DNA from: Candidatus Krumholzibacteriota bacterium
GTDB taxonomy: Bacteria; Krumholzibacteriota; Krumholzibacteriia; Krumholzibacteriales; Krumholzibacteriaceae
Direction of reading: 5' to 3'
Assembly (NCBI GenBank): GCA_016926065.1
Contig: JAFGPI010000006.1
Location: 1-38,135 of the forward strand
Length of the DNA stretch: 38,135 nt
The stretch's first letter is position 1. Every line of letters begins with the position of its first letter. Positions 23,519 through 32,312 of this stretch are shown here, one piece after another. Both the position numbers and the translations under genes were made by a program. Under the pieces are notes generated by a model, which ran no database searches, had not been told where the DNA came from, and worked only from the letters and a program-made list of their open reading frames with translations.

Positions 23519-26500
23519 TTATTCCCGCGCCGACTTGTCGGGATATTCCGGGGGCGGAGGAATCTCGACCGGCTCCTCTTTTATCTTCTCTTTCAGGTAT
23601 TGCAAGGCCGCCTCCAGTTGCGCGTCCTTTCCCCGGAAGGTTTCATGGGGAAGGTTGTCGACCACTATGTCGGGTTCCACTCCGTGACCCTCGATCAGCC
23701 ACTCACCTTCCGGACCATAGACGCCGATCTCGGCGGCGGAGGCTATGCCCCGGTCCACCAGCCAGTTTCCGAAAGACAGCCATATCTCACCGCCCCAGGT
23801 ACGGGTGCCGATGACCTTACCCAGTTCCAGGCGGCGGAAGCCTTCGGCGAAGGCCTCGCCGTCGGAGGCGGTCCTTTCGTTGCACAGAACCACCATGTGG
23901 CCGCGGAAGGCGTAATGCATGTTCCAGAAAGGCTTACCCACCCGGGGTTTCCAGTAGAACCAGACCCGGCGCAACAATTTTTCCAGTATCCAGCTGTCGA
24001 TACTCCCTCCCCGGTTGTGACGGACATCGATTATCAATCCCTTCCGGTTGAATACCGGATAAAAATTCTCCATCCATTCGCTGAAGTCCTCCCCGCCCAT
24101 GGCGCGCAGGTGCACGTAGCCGATCTCCCCCCGGCCTTTTTCCTCCACCTCTTTTCGCTTCCGGTATTCCCACTCGTTATAGCGCAGATTCGATTCCGCG
24201 CCGGGAGTCACCGGCTTGACGATAGCGTCGAACGGCTCCTTGCTTTCTTGCGAGATCAGGGTGAGCAGCACCTGCTTTCCCGCCTGGTTCTTAAGCAGCA
24301 CGGCCGGATCTGCGATGCCGCTCAGGGGGATACCGTTAAGGGCCGTTATGACATCCCCCTCGCTTATGTTGGTGCCCGGTTCCGCCAGGGGTGGGCGGCG
24401 GCCGGGAAAGTCGGGATCGAATTCGAAGATATGCTCGATGCGGAAGCCTTTATTTTTATCGTCCCGGACCAGTTCCGCGCCCAGCCTTCCCTGGCTGATA
24501 TCATCCTCACCGCTGCGCCGGTCCCCTCCCCAAACGAACGTATGCAGGGCGGACAACTCGCCCACCATATGGGCGATAAGATCGTTCAGTTCCTCCCGGT
24601 CGGTGATCCTATCCACGTAGGGGAGATATCTCTTCAGGACGGCGTCGTAATCGGCCCCGTGCATATTTTTGTCATAAAAGTAGTCGCGTTCCAGGCGCCA
24701 GGCCTCCCCGAACATCTGCCGCCATTCGTCGCGCGGCTTCAAGGAAAAAGACCAGCCACCCAGGGGGACCCGCTGCTTCTCCAGCTTGGAGGGGGCCGCG
24801 TCGGAGGCCGTGAACACGTAGATATCGTTGCTCTTGCGGACCATCAGCTTCTTTCCTTCCCGCGAAAGTTCGTACTCTCCCACGTCGGCGAGCAAGGTCT
24901 TGACCTCGATATCCTTGTTCTTGATTTCCAGCGCCTGCAGGGTCCTTTTCCTTTGCAGGGAGATCTCCCGCTCCACGAAGAAGAGGTATTTATCATTGAC
25001 CGCCAGGTCGGTATAATCTCCGGGATCGACCGGCACCTCGATGATCCTGCTCTGTATCCCCTCCAGTTCGATTGCCACCTTGATCTTTTCTTTCTCTCCG
25101 CCGGAATCCTTTTTGTCTTTTTTATCCTTTTTATCCTCCGCGGCGCTTTTTTCCCGGGCTTTTTTCTCCTTCCCGGCCAGGTACACCTCGTCCTCGGGCA
25201 GGAAGGGCGATCTTTCCCCGGGCATCAGGGGCAGCGCGTATATGCGGGTGGTTTTATCGAAGAACGGTTCGGGTTGCCGGGCTCCCCAGGGACTGCGGAC
25301 CAGGCTCACGAAGTGCCGGTCGGAAAGGAAATACAGCCACTTGCCGCAGGGGCTCCAGGCGGGGCTCCAGCTGTCGAAGCGGTCGCTGGTGACGGCCGTG
25401 ATCTCACCCTTATCCAGATTGTACAGCTTGATCTGTGAAAAAGAGTTATCCGCATCCTGCACGTAGGCCAGCCATTTGCCGTCCGGCGACCAGGTGAGGT
25501 TGGAGAAATTGGAGGTTTCCGAAGCGGCGATCTTCTTGGTTCTATTCCGGGCCAGATCATGAATCCATAATTGATAATCCTTGTCCCTGAAGGCTATCAG
25601 CTTGCCGTCGGGGGAGGGGATGCCCGGATAGCGGAATACCCGAGCGTTGGCGGTCAGGGCCCGTCCCTCACCCACTCCGTTGGCCGGAATTTCATGGAAT
25701 TCCAGCTCTCCGCTCTCGTCGGAGAGCAGGAGCAGATTCTTTCCGTCCGGCAGGAAGGCGGCGTTCCGGTAGCGTACCCCGTTTTTGCGCGTTACCCGCA
25801 CCAGCCTGCCTTCCTCCACCGGCGCCACGAATACTTGGCCCCGGGAGGTTAAGGCCACCCGGTCGCCGTCGGGAGAGAGGTGCGCCGAGGTAAGGTACTG
25901 CTGGGGGTTCTTGATCCAGCGTTCGCGGGTCTGGTCGAAGTCGGAGGCCAGGGTGACGGGGATTTCACGGTCCTCCCGGCTGGAGATATCGTAGAGATAG
26001 AGGTCGGCCACCAGTTGGTAGACGATTTTCCCCTTATGCAGACAGGGGGAGCTTACGTCCAATCCCTTATGAAAGGTGAGCTGCCGCGGATCGCCGCCGT
26101 CCGCTTCCATAGACCACAGGTTCATGGTGCCGTCCCGGTCGCTGACGAAATAAAGCCGACCTTCCCACCACATCGGATCCTTGCTGGTTCCGGGATAGTC
26201 GGAGGTGAGAGGAACAGCTTCCGCGCTCCCTTTGGCATACTTCCACAGATTCTGGGCCGTGCCCCCCCGGTAGCGTTTGGTGTGGCTTCCCTGGAAGGCC
26301 AGGCGGGTGAAAAATAGGGTCCGCCCCTGCGGATCGAAGCTTCCGTCACTGGCCTGGCTCAGGGGATAAAGTTCCCGGGAGTTGTTTTTTATATCCAGGA
26401 GGACCAGCTGCGTGTTGGGAAGGGTGGAATAGCTCGAGGTGCTGTAGATAAGTTTTCCCTCCGGGGTCCATCCCACTACCTGGGCGTTTCTTCCCTCGAA

Positions 26501-26815
26501 GGTTTTTCTCTGGGGTAGGCCCCCGTCCAGTGGCATGACATAGACCTCGGTGGGGCCTTCATACTGGGCCGAAAAGGCCAGCCGGGAACCATCGGGGGAG
26601 ATTGCCGGATACGATTCCACCCCGTGATGGGTGGTCAGACGCTGGGCCACGCTTCCCTCGAGCGTTACCCTCCAGAGATCCCCCTCGGCGGTGAAGATAA
26701 CCGTGTTTTCGTGGATGGCCGGATAACGGTAATATCCCATTTTCCCCTGTGCCAGGGCCCGCGCCTGAAGAGTAAGTGGGATAACAATAATCAGCAGAAA
26801 GAGGATACGTCTCAT
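23519..26815 (-). CDS. Exported tricorn-type protease
   Basis: The 1098-residue protein begins with a signal peptide (MRRILFLLIIVIPL ... ALAQ). Two beta-propellers follow, with typical blade motifs such as SPDGSRLAFSA, SPDGKWLAYV and WSPCGKWLYFLSD. A Lys/Asp-rich linker (KKDKKDKKDSGGEKEK, about residues 560-590) separates these from a helical bundle with the likely catalytic His (GELSALHTFVWGGD), a PDZ domain (GDVITALNGIPL), and the S41-like core with the nucleophile Ser984 in NERTASDGEAF. Tricorn proteases trim peptides of about six to twelve residues; the propellers act as a gate and exit. The start at 26815 has AGGAG eight bases upstream. The signal peptide places it in the periplasm. Its 3' end lies 11 bp from the SGNH relic, in convergent orientation. 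Confidence 0.93.
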   Translation of the reverse strand: MRRILFLLIIVIPLTLQARALAQGKMGYYRYPAIHENTVIFTAEGDLWRVTLEGSVAQRLTTHHGVESYPAISPDGSRLAFSAQYEGPTEVYVMPLDGGLPQRKTFEGRNAQVVGWTPEGKLIYSTSSYSTLPNTQLVLLDIKNNSRELYPLSQASDGSFDPQGRTLFFTRLAFQGSHTKRYRGGTAQNLWKYAKGSAEAVPLTSDYPGTSKDPMWWEGRLYFVSDRDGTMNLWSMEADGGDPRQLTFHKGLDVSSPCLHKGKIVYQLVADLYLYDISSREDREIPVTLASDFDQTRERWIKNPQQYLTSAHLSPDGDRVALTSRGQVFVAPVEEGRLVRVTRKNGVRYRNAAFLPDGKNLLLLSDESGELEFHEIPANGVGEGRALTANARVFRYPGIPSPDGKLIAFRDKDYQLWIHDLARNRTKKIAASETSNFSNLTWSPDGKWLAYVQDADNSFSQIKLYNLDKGEITAVTSDRFDSWSPAWSPCGKWLYFLSDRHFVSLVRSPWGARQPEPFFDKTTRIYALPLMPGERSPFLPEDEVYLAGKEKKAREKSAAEDKKDKKDKKDSGGEKEKIKVAIELEGIQSRIIEVPVDPGDYTDLAVNDKYLFFVEREISLQRKRTLQALEIKNKDIEVKTLLADVGEYELSREGKKLMVRKSNDIYVFTASDAAPSKLEKQRVPLGGWSFSLKPRDEWRQMFGEAWRLERDYFYDKNMHGADYDAVLKRYLPYVDRITDREELNDLIAHMVGELSALHTFVWGGDRRSGEDDISQGRLGAELVRDDKNKGFRIEHIFEFDPDFPGRRPPLAEPGTNISEGDVITALNGIPLSGIADPAVLLKNQAGKQVLLTLISQESKEPFDAIVKPVTPGAESNLRYNEWEYRKRKEVEEKGRGEIGYVHLRAMGGEDFSEWMENFYPVFNRKGLIIDVRHNRGGSIDSWILEKLLRRVWFYWKPRVGKPFWNMHYAFRGHMVVLCNERTASDGEAFAEGFRRLELGKVIGTRTWGGEIWLSFGNWLVDRGIASAAEIGVYGPEGEWLIEGHGVEPDIVVDNLPHETFRGKDAQLEAALQYLKEKIKEEPVEIPPPPEYPDKSARE

Positions 26816-26972
26816 GGAGGGACTCCTTTTTTTCCTCACTGGTCATGCTGGCCACGGTCGCCGATTTTCTTCTCCGGGCCCGTTGGGAGCGGGAGCGGTT
26901 CGGGTTCGGAGCGGGTCGGCAGTGACCAAGCTCAATTATAGTGTGGAGCCGGCCGGGAGCGGCCAGGCTCGT

Positions 26973-27905
26973 TCACGGCCGGGAACGGGCCAGGCGAAAT
27001 CCTCCCCAACTGAACGTCAGGTCAGGTTTCCCTTTGCCCCGGCTGGCCACGCATTCCTGGTAGACCGGGCATCCGAAGCCGACGTCGCGACAGGAATGCA
27101 TTTCCCCTCGCGCGGGCCCGGTGGGATTCCGGACGGGGCTGTATTGGTAATAATCCTCACCGTACCGGTCCCAGCACCACTCATAGACATTCCCGCTTAT
27201 ATCGTGCACTCCCAGTTCATTGGGGGCGAAATGGCCTGCCGGTGAAGTGCAGGCATAGCCGTCGTCGTATCCTTCCCAGTACTTTTTTACCCCCCATTCC
27301 CTCCGGGCCGCTTCGTCTTTGGTGTTTCCGGCCGGGCGCCCGTTTATATAGGGCTCCCCGTCCCCCCAGGCATATTTAATCCTTTTTCCCCGGCTCCGGG
27401 CCATATATTCCCATTCCGCCTCGGTGGGGAGCCGGTAGCCGTCGGCGCCGAAGTCGCACCGTACGGAATCCCCCTCTCCACTGTAGCAGGGGGATAAACC
27501 TTCTTTTTCGCTGCGCCAGTTGCAGTACGCTATGGCGTCCAACCAGCTCACGCAAACCACCGGATGGCTGTCGTCCTGCGCGAAGCCGACCTTCTTCCAG
27601 CAGGCGCCGGGTATCTTTTCCACCTTATCCCCGGCGAAATCCGAGGCCCAGCCTTTTTCTTCCGCCGTGGTCACGTATCCGGTGGCCTTGATGAATTCCC
27701 TGAACTCTCGCACCGTCAGCTCGGTCTTTCCGATATAGAAAGGATCAAGCTCCACGTTATGCACCGGTCTCTCGTCATCGTCCCCTCCCGGGTAACTATT
27801 TCCCATTTCAAAACCGCCCCCTTCCACCAAGATGAAATCGGGGGAGGACGATCCGCAACCAACCAGCAGAAAAAGGGATATCAGCTGTAAGAGCAGGATT
27901 TTCAT
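26973..27905 (-). CDS. SUMF1/FGE-sulfatase-fold lipoprotein
   Basis: The 310-residue product has a lipoprotein signal (MKILLLQLISLFLLVGC, Cys17) and then a C-type-lectin-like SUMF1 domain: FILVEGGGFEMGN, DERPVHNVELDPFYIGKTELTVREF, HPVVCVSWLDAIAYCNW, YRLPTEAEWEYMAR, ELGVHDISGNVYEWCWD and SWGGFRLAR. True formylglycine-generating enzymes carry a Cys pair near the end after an RGGS element. Here that element is replaced by ARGEMHSCRDVGFGC, with different Cys spacing, so sulfatase activation is doubtful. No sulfatase gene is nearby. AGGGAG before the ATG at 27905 supports that start over 27941. It is upstream of, and co-directional with, the tricorn gene (157-bp gap). Confidence 0.88.
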   Translation of the reverse strand: MKILLLQLISLFLLVGCGSSSPDFILVEGGGFEMGNSYPGGDDDERPVHNVELDPFYIGKTELTVREFREFIKATGYVTTAEEKGWASDFAGDKVEKIPGACWKKVGFAQDDSHPVVCVSWLDAIAYCNWRSEKEGLSPCYSGEGDSVRCDFGADGYRLPTEAEWEYMARSRGKRIKYAWGDGEPYINGRPAGNTKDEAARREWGVKKYWEGYDDGYACTSPAGHFAPNELGVHDISGNVYEWCWDRYGEDYYQYSPVRNPTGPARGEMHSCRDVGFGCPVYQECVASRGKGKPDLTFSWGGFRLARSRP

Positions 27906-28222
27906 AACGGTCTCCCTATGGGGATGAATCCGATCCGGCATACATACCAGTTATACGATGAATAATCCTTCCGGTTCCATTGCTTTTTTCGCCGGGCCGG
28001 GATTATGCATTCTCTATTTCAAAAATGTGATTCTCCCCTCACTAAGGGATTGATAATAAGGGCTTCATCCCCTAGCCTGGAGTGGTGACCAGGCTTTATA
28101 GCCCGGCGCGGAGCACCGCCGGCCCGCGGGGGGGATCGGGAAGTACCGGGGGAGATAAGGGAAGAATGCCCGCGAAAGCAAGCCGGTGCTCCAGGAAGTG
28201 GTATCAACGAAGGAGATGAAAA
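27906..28222. other. Divergent intergenic region (SUMF1 gene / M28 peptidase)
   Basis: This 317-bp region lies between divergently transcribed genes and must hold promoters for both. I see no convincing -35/-10 pair for either. The clearest structure is the inverted repeat at 28074-28095. GAAGGAGATG lies just before the M28 start at 28223. Confidence 0.5.
28074..28095. repeat. Inverted repeat in the divergent region
   Basis: AGCCTGG (28074-28080) and CCAGGCT (28089-28095) are perfect 7-bp arms around 8 bases, followed by TTTATA. It is 128 bp before the M28 start and could be a protein-binding site or an RNA hairpin. The sequence alone does not decide. Confidence 0.4.
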
Positions 28223-29818
28223 ATGTTCCGGATGATCGCCTTGCTCGTGATGTTATTAATCCCGCAGGTTTTTTCCGCCTGCGCGCCCCGGAAGGATACA
28301 TCCCGGAAGGATGAGGAGGGGCCGCTCCTTTCCCGGCAGGAGATGCAGAGCGTGGTCGAGTTTCTGAGCCTGGATCTGCTGGAAGGACGGGCGCCGGGAA
28401 CCAGGGGAGGCGAGCTGGCGGAGCATTACGTGAAGAGCGCTTACAAGCTGCTCGATATCGCTCCGTACGGGGGTGACTATTTTCAGGATTTCACCCTGAA
28501 AGGGTATACCCTCCGTGAGTGTGACCTGGAGCTGGACGGGATCCCATGCTCCCTGGGGGAGGACGTGGTCGGAAACTATCCCCGGGACGAAAAGAGTTTC
28601 TCCCTGGAAAAAGAGGCGGTTTTCGCCGGATTTGGAATAGTCTCCCCTGATTGGTCCTGGAACGATTACCGGGACGTTTCGGTAAAGGATAAAATCGTGA
28701 TCGTACGGGTGAACGAACCGGGGGGCGAGGACCCCGGCCTCTTCGAAGGCCCGGCCCTTACCTATTACGGGAGATGGTCCTACAAGATTGAGGAGGCGGC
28801 CCGCCAGGGAGCCAAGGGTATCCTGCTCATCCATACCGATCGGTCCGCCGGTTACGGATGGCACGTGGTGCGTAACTCCTGGGGCGGGGAGGAGCTGTAC
28901 CTGGAATCGGCCCTGGAAAATAATCTGGCCTTTCGCGGCTGGATACGGGAGGAAAAGCTGCGCCGGGTGCTCCGGGCCCGGGGGATATCCCTGGACGATC
29001 TTTACGCCCGCTCGAACGGCCGCGATTTCCGGCCGGTGGACCTGGGAGTAACGGTAAACCTGGCCGGCCGGAACGAGTTTCGCTCTTTCCGGACCCGGAA
29101 CGTGGTAGGGTATATACCCGGCTCGGATCCCGATTTGAAAGAGCGGGCGGTTCTGCTCAGCGCCCATATAGATCATCTGGGGATGGATACCACCCTCTCC
29201 GGCGATCAAATCTACAACGGCGCCATCGACAACGGCTCGGCGGTCGCCTCCCTGGTCATGACCGCCAAGATCCTGAAGGAACGCCAAAGCCGGCTCCGCT
29301 ACTCGGTGATCGTGCTGGCCTGCCAGGCGGAGGAATCGGGACTGCTCGGCTCGAGCTACTTTGCCGGGAGTATCTCTCCGGAGAAGGTGGTGGCCAACAT
29401 AAACTTCGAATCCACCCCGGTGTGGGAAAGGACGGGCGACATCATGGCCATCGGGGCCCGCTATTCCACCCTGGAGGATATCCTAAAGGAAATACTGCGG
29501 GAGCAAAACCTGGATTATTCCTATTTCTCCATGCACGAACAGGGTTTCTTCTACCGTTCCGATCAGTTCAGCTTCGCCCGCCGGGGCATCCCCTCCCTCT
29601 GGATCTCCGCGGGGGAGGATTATGCCGGCGGAGAGAACCATATAAGGGATTTTTTCCAGGGCGACTACCATACCGTCAGGGATGAATACGATCCGGCCTG
29701 GAAAATGGAGGGCACCCTGCAAACCATACGGATCACGGTCCTCCTGACGGAATATATAAATCAGCGCCTCCCGGTGATTGAGTGGAAAGGCAAGATGACC
29801 TTCCCGGTGGAGAAATAG
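28223..29818 (+). CDS. Exported M28-family zinc aminopeptidase
   Basis: The 531-residue protein has a signal ending FSAC (Cys19; probable lipoprotein, lipobox slightly atypical), an N-terminal cap and a protease-associated (PA) insert (about 110-270). The M28 catalytic domain has zinc ligands in LLSAHIDHLG (His315), YNGAIDNGSAVAS and CQAEESGLLGSSYF, and ends with GDYHTVRDEYD. The usual NxD metal segment reads NINFEST, so a Glu or shifted residue may serve there. It should release N-terminal amino acids from peptides outside the cytoplasm. AAGGAG is well placed before the ATG. The beta-propeller gene follows after 15 bp, so they form an operon. With the tricorn protease opposite, the pair could carry peptides down to amino acids. 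Confidence 0.92.
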   Translation: MFRMIALLVMLLIPQVFSACAPRKDTSRKDEEGPLLSRQEMQSVVEFLSLDLLEGRAPGTRGGELAEHYVKSAYKLLDIAPYGGDYFQDFTLKGYTLRECDLELDGIPCSLGEDVVGNYPRDEKSFSLEKEAVFAGFGIVSPDWSWNDYRDVSVKDKIVIVRVNEPGGEDPGLFEGPALTYYGRWSYKIEEAARQGAKGILLIHTDRSAGYGWHVVRNSWGGEELYLESALENNLAFRGWIREEKLRRVLRARGISLDDLYARSNGRDFRPVDLGVTVNLAGRNEFRSFRTRNVVGYIPGSDPDLKERAVLLSAHIDHLGMDTTLSGDQIYNGAIDNGSAVASLVMTAKILKERQSRLRYSVIVLACQAEESGLLGSSYFAGSISPEKVVANINFESTPVWERTGDIMAIGARYSTLEDILKEILREQNLDYSYFSMHEQGFFYRSDQFSFARRGIPSLWISAGEDYAGGENHIRDFFQGDYHTVRDEYDPAWKMEGTLQTIRITVLLTEYINQRLPVIEWKGKMTFPVEK

Positions 29819-29833
29819 AGAGAGGATGGGGAT

Positions 29834-32161
29834 ATGATCAGAAAATGGCTGTTCTGGGTATTGCTTTTAACCGTGGCATTCCGGGCCCGGGCCGAAGTGG
29901 ATGTCACCCGGGTCGATTTCCTGAAGGGCCCGGGAGTGGAGGTAAACGGGGCGGGGCCCTTGCTGGTAATGATGGATAACCAGCGCCAGCAATTAATCGC
30001 GGCCAATACGCTGAGTTCGTCCCTCACCTTTGTCGACTGCCACACCGGGTCGGTGAAGAATGTTCCCCTGGGGGGCCGGGCCCTGCAGCACCTGAAAGCG
30101 GAGGCGATGACCTTCAGCACCCGCACCGGCACGGTGTACCTTATCGGGATCCGCTGTTTCCATATCGCTGACCGTTCCGTGGGATCTCCGCTGACCGTTC
30201 CCACCGGGGAACAGTATGAATCTATAGCCGTGGATGAGGCTACCGGAAACGTGTTTCTGGCCGGCCGGGAGAGCAAACACCTGGCCTTCTACCAGGCTTC
30301 CTCGGGGAAATTGAAAAAGCTCCGCTGGCTGGATAAAGAGGAGCAACTGGTCAATCTCAACGCCACCCCGCCGCCCCCCATCCGGAAGGTAATAGCGGAC
30401 AGGGACCTGGGCATAATCGCGGCCGTGGACGGTATCGAACCGTCCCTCTATCTATTCAGGGGGAAAGACGGAAAGCTGGTTTCCTCCCGGCCCCTGGCCC
30501 TCGCCGCCGGCGGGAGGTGGCACCTGGCCGGATACAACCGGGAAAAGCACTTCCTTTACCTGGTAACCGAAACGGCGGAAAGAAAGGTAACGGCGGCGGC
30601 CCGGATCGATATCCAGGGGGGGGACGACAGGATCGTGCCCCTCCCCGGTTTCACCGAAGGGGTGGGCATGATATACAATCATCTCCGGGATGAGGTTTAT
30701 ATTCCCTACGACAACCATGCCTCCGTGCACGTGGCCGGATTCGCGGGAGAGGGAAGTCTGGAGGAGATCATGATACCGGCCTACGGTAATGACGCCTCCG
30801 CCCTGGACGCGGAGAACGATATCCTCTATGTGGGTAGCTGGGCCCACGGCGAGGTGGATGTTATCGATCTGGAGGGCCGAGAGCTGCGCGAAAGGATCAC
30901 CGGATTGGGAATCATCCCCCACATGTTCACCATGGCCTATGATCCCCAGGGTGGGTTGATCTATTTTCCCCAGGGAGCCACCGCCGTTAACGGCACCTTC
31001 GGAGCCGCCCTTAATACCCTGGATCCGGCCGCCGGGAGGACCGGTAAGATCCGCACCGGCTGGGCGCCGGTCGATCTGATCGAGATCGAATCGCGGGGAT
31101 CCTTTCTGGTCTTCAACTCGGAAGATCAGTTCGCCGAGGTATTCCCCGACGGCACCTACCGCGTTCACGATCTGCCCTACGATTACCCGCTGCGGGCCGA
31201 GCGCTCTCCCCGGGGGGACGTCTATCTCTCCTACGGTCCCCATCAATCGTACTGGCCCACCGTTTACATCTGGGCGGCCAAGAACGGGATCCTGACCATC
31301 GCGGCGGACGATCTCGGTTTTTATGACCGCAGAATCCCCCGCCAGGCCATGCAGCTGGTGGTGGATGACAAGGGGGCGCTTTACTTCACCCAGAACAACT
31401 GGGGGAAGGAAGAGCAGTTCCTGGGGGTCCTGCGGGACCAGGTGCGCCTTTTCGAACCGGGCCAACGGCTGACCCTGGCCGACGAGGTAAACCGGGAGAC
31501 CACCCAGCGGATTTTGAAGTACGACCGTGAAGCGGGCCGCATCTACCTGGTCCGGGTGGGGGAGAGCGACGATCTTCCCAGCATCCTGCAGGTGATCGAT
31601 CCCGACAGCAGCCGGGTGGTGCGCCGGGTCGAGGTGGGCCTGGCGGCTGCCGACCTGGTCTTCGACCGGGAGAAGATCTACGTCTCCAATTTCGATTCCA
31701 AGAGCGTGTCCGTGGTGAATAAGACCGATGGCGGCGTGGAAGAAATCAAGACCGGCCTGAATCCTCTCGTGCTCTGCCGCTACGGGGCTGACGTCTACCT
31801 GATAAACCACGGGGGCAACACCCTGCAGAGATTGACCGGAAGGGGGGGAACCTACGAGATCCCCTGGAAGGGAAATCCCGACAACCTGTTTACCTGGAGG
31901 GAGGATCTGCTGATCACCTCCCATAGCGAAAAGGCCCTTATCATCTCCCGCTTCGATCCCGGGAAAGGGAAGTTCGAGCTGCTGCACCGGGAAGAGTATC
32001 CCTTTGGTGACACCAGTTTCGATTCCGGCAATGTTTCCTTCTATCTGCGCGGCCAGTTCGGCGACGCCCTCTTCACCCTCACCCGGGGAAAGGAAGGAAG
32101 TGGAGAAAGGTTCTGGATCACCGACTTCTTATCCGGTAAACTGTTCATCCTCAGTCCCTGA
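29834..32161 (+). CDS. Secreted beta-propeller protein of unknown function
   Basis: The 775-residue protein has a signal peptide (about residues 1-20, cut after ARA). The rest reads as repeated four-strand blades of the YncE/NHL type, for example ALDAENDILYVGSWAHGEVDVIDL and VSNFDSKSVSVVNKTDGGV, probably two propellers. There is no catalytic motif, membrane anchor, PEP-CTERM or T9SS tail. GGATGGGGAT precedes the ATG, which lies 15 bp after the M28 gene. It may be a binding or scaffold subunit for the peptidase, comparable to the propellers inside tricorn proteases; that is inference from the operon. Confidence 0.8.
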   Translation: MIRKWLFWVLLLTVAFRARAEVDVTRVDFLKGPGVEVNGAGPLLVMMDNQRQQLIAANTLSSSLTFVDCHTGSVKNVPLGGRALQHLKAEAMTFSTRTGTVYLIGIRCFHIADRSVGSPLTVPTGEQYESIAVDEATGNVFLAGRESKHLAFYQASSGKLKKLRWLDKEEQLVNLNATPPPPIRKVIADRDLGIIAAVDGIEPSLYLFRGKDGKLVSSRPLALAAGGRWHLAGYNREKHFLYLVTETAERKVTAAARIDIQGGDDRIVPLPGFTEGVGMIYNHLRDEVYIPYDNHASVHVAGFAGEGSLEEIMIPAYGNDASALDAENDILYVGSWAHGEVDVIDLEGRELRERITGLGIIPHMFTMAYDPQGGLIYFPQGATAVNGTFGAALNTLDPAAGRTGKIRTGWAPVDLIEIESRGSFLVFNSEDQFAEVFPDGTYRVHDLPYDYPLRAERSPRGDVYLSYGPHQSYWPTVYIWAAKNGILTIAADDLGFYDRRIPRQAMQLVVDDKGALYFTQNNWGKEEQFLGVLRDQVRLFEPGQRLTLADEVNRETTQRILKYDREAGRIYLVRVGESDDLPSILQVIDPDSSRVVRRVEVGLAAADLVFDREKIYVSNFDSKSVSVVNKTDGGVEEIKTGLNPLVLCRYGADVYLINHGGNTLQRLTGRGGTYEIPWKGNPDNLFTWREDLLITSHSEKALIISRFDPGKGKFELLHREEYPFGDTSFDSGNVSFYLRGQFGDALFTLTRGKEGSGERFWITDFLSGKLFILSP

Positions 32162-32194
32162 TAGGGATGTCATCCTGAATCTCTGATAGGGATG
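32145..32194 (+). repeat. Tandem 25-bp duplication across a stop codon
   Basis: Copies at 32145-32169 and 32170-32194 agree at 22 of 25 positions and share the identical 12-base end CTGATAGGGATG. The first copy contains the last codons and TGA of the beta-propeller gene, so the duplication placed a second copy of the gene end in the intergenic space. Confidence 0.85.
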
Positions 32195-32223
32195 AATAAT
32201 TGGGTTGCCGGGGATCAAAGGAG

Positions 32224-32251
32224 TTGCGAAACGGGATTTGTAGGCTATAAT
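32224..32251 (+). promoter_or_regulatory. Promoter of the small secreted protein gene
   Basis: TTGCGA (32224-32229), 16 bases and a perfect TATAAT (32246-32251). The start would be near 32258, giving about 55 bases of leader. This suggests that the 32313 gene is transcribed on its own as well as by read-through. Confidence 0.7.
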
Positions 32252-32312
32252 CGTAAATGTGGAACGATTCCGCGGTTCGGTGTTGAATGGAATTAAGACA
32301 GGAGGAGCGATT

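Noticed and set aside
23255-25438. Plus-strand open frame of 727 codons
   Set aside because: It begins inside the SGNH relic and then runs antisense to the tricorn protease gene. Its translation past the first 15 residues has no domain sense and reflects GC-rich codon bias on the other strand.
30452-31987. Minus-strand open frame of 511 codons
   Set aside because: Antisense to the secreted beta-propeller gene, which has a signal peptide, a ribosome site and a regular blade pattern.
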